A DNA stretch of 6,671 nt, taken from the NCBI GenBank assembly GCA_035542855.1, contig DATKKM010000127.1, positions 1 to 6,671 of the forward strand, in the 5' to 3' direction. The position numbers and the translations under genes were made by a program. This DNA is from DATKKM01 sp035542855. Lineage in GTDB: Bacteria > Chloroflexota > Dehalococcoidia > SM23-28-2 > RBG-16-64-32. Each line of letters begins with the position of its first letter. The stretch's first letter is position 1. Shown in pieces: positions 6,544 through 6,671 of the stretch. The notes under the pieces are model-generated. The model was not told where the DNA came from and searched no databases. It was given only the letters and a program-made list of their open reading frames with translations.

Positions 6544-6563
6544 TAATCCACATCTAATCCACA
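6544..6563 (+). repeat. Two helically phased TAATCCACA direct repeats
   Basis: TAATCCACA occurs at 6544-6552 and, exactly, at 6555-6563, an 11-bp period or about one helical turn. The pair sits directly upstream of a candidate -35 hexamer. Each copy differs by one base from the DnaA box TTATCCACA. A tandem binding site for an activator or for DnaA is possible; which protein, if any, cannot be told from sequence. Confidence 0.5.
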
Positions 6564-6564
6564 C

Positions 6565-6593
6565 TCGACACTGTTATAGGTAGGTGCTAGCAT
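6565..6593 (+). promoter_or_regulatory. Candidate promoter for the gene entering at the right edge
   Basis: TCGACA (6565-6570; five of six to TTGACA) is separated by 17 bp from TAGCAT (6588-6593; four of six to TATAAT), predicting initiation at about 6600. An overlapping alternative is the extended -10 TGTTATAGG (6572-6580), which lacks a good -35. The surrounding AT-rich patch stands out from the GC-rich flanks, and a coding-like frame opens at 6606. Confidence 0.4.
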
Positions 6594-6605
6594 CGCTTGT
6601 GGCGA

Positions 6606-6671
6606 ATGGCACAAATGCTACTCTTGCAGGCGGCCCCTCCTCTCGGCGATATCTTTGACAACTGGATCGCC
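6606..6671 (+). CDS. N-terminal fragment of an unidentified protein, 3' truncated by the window
   Basis: An open frame starts at ATG 6606, with a second in-frame ATG at 6615, and stays open to the last base, giving 22 codons. The residues read MAQMLLLQAAPPLGDIFDNW and then I-A: a short hydrophobic start followed by an acidic/aromatic stretch. An in-frame TAG at 6588-6590 bounds it upstream. There is no clear Shine-Dalgarno, and the candidate promoter would start transcription only a few bases before the ATG. The fragment is too short to assign a family, and a chance open frame is possible. Confidence 0.4.
   Translation, partial: MAQMLLLQAAPPLGDIFDNWIA

Overview
The window is GC-rich bacterial chromosome, with coding third positions almost all G or C. 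It carries three large, easily recognised genes and several smaller signals in the gaps. The high GC, the Zn-ribbon type valyl-tRNA synthetase and the TypA sequence style would fit a GC-rich Chloroflexota-like bacterium. That placement is an impression from protein style, not a demonstrated assignment. There is no phage, CRISPR, rRNA, tRNA or insertion-sequence gene. Most of the window is housekeeping, so I do not claim a new multi-gene system.

Layout, left to right. (1) The 5'-truncated end of a 14-helix DHA2-type (EmrB/QacA-like) drug/proton antiporter runs rightward to 1519. (2) typA (bipA), a ribosome-associated translational GTPase, runs leftward from 3345 to 1516. The two genes converge and their stop codons share the palindrome CTAG, so there is no space between them. 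(3) A 354-bp divergent intergenic region (3346-3699) holds an inverted-repeat hairpin in the typA leader, an unlisted 39-42 codon reading frame with strongly coding-like codon use, and a candidate extended -10 promoter almost touching the valS start. (4) valS, complete, runs rightward 3700-6375. (5) The 3' flank (6376-6605) holds a possible small non-coding element bounded by inverted GTAGGGGC/GCCCCTAC ends, then a helically phased 9-bp direct repeat beside a candidate promoter. (6) A reading frame opens at 6606 and runs off the window.

How the genes relate: typA and valS both serve translation (ribosome assembly/stress adaptation and Val-tRNA charging) and are transcribed divergently from one intergenic region. 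The antiporter is an accessory efflux gene with no evident functional link. The parts most worth a second look are the intergenic regions: the typA leader hairpin, the small orphan reading frame, the apparently leaderless valS start, and the repeat structures after valS.
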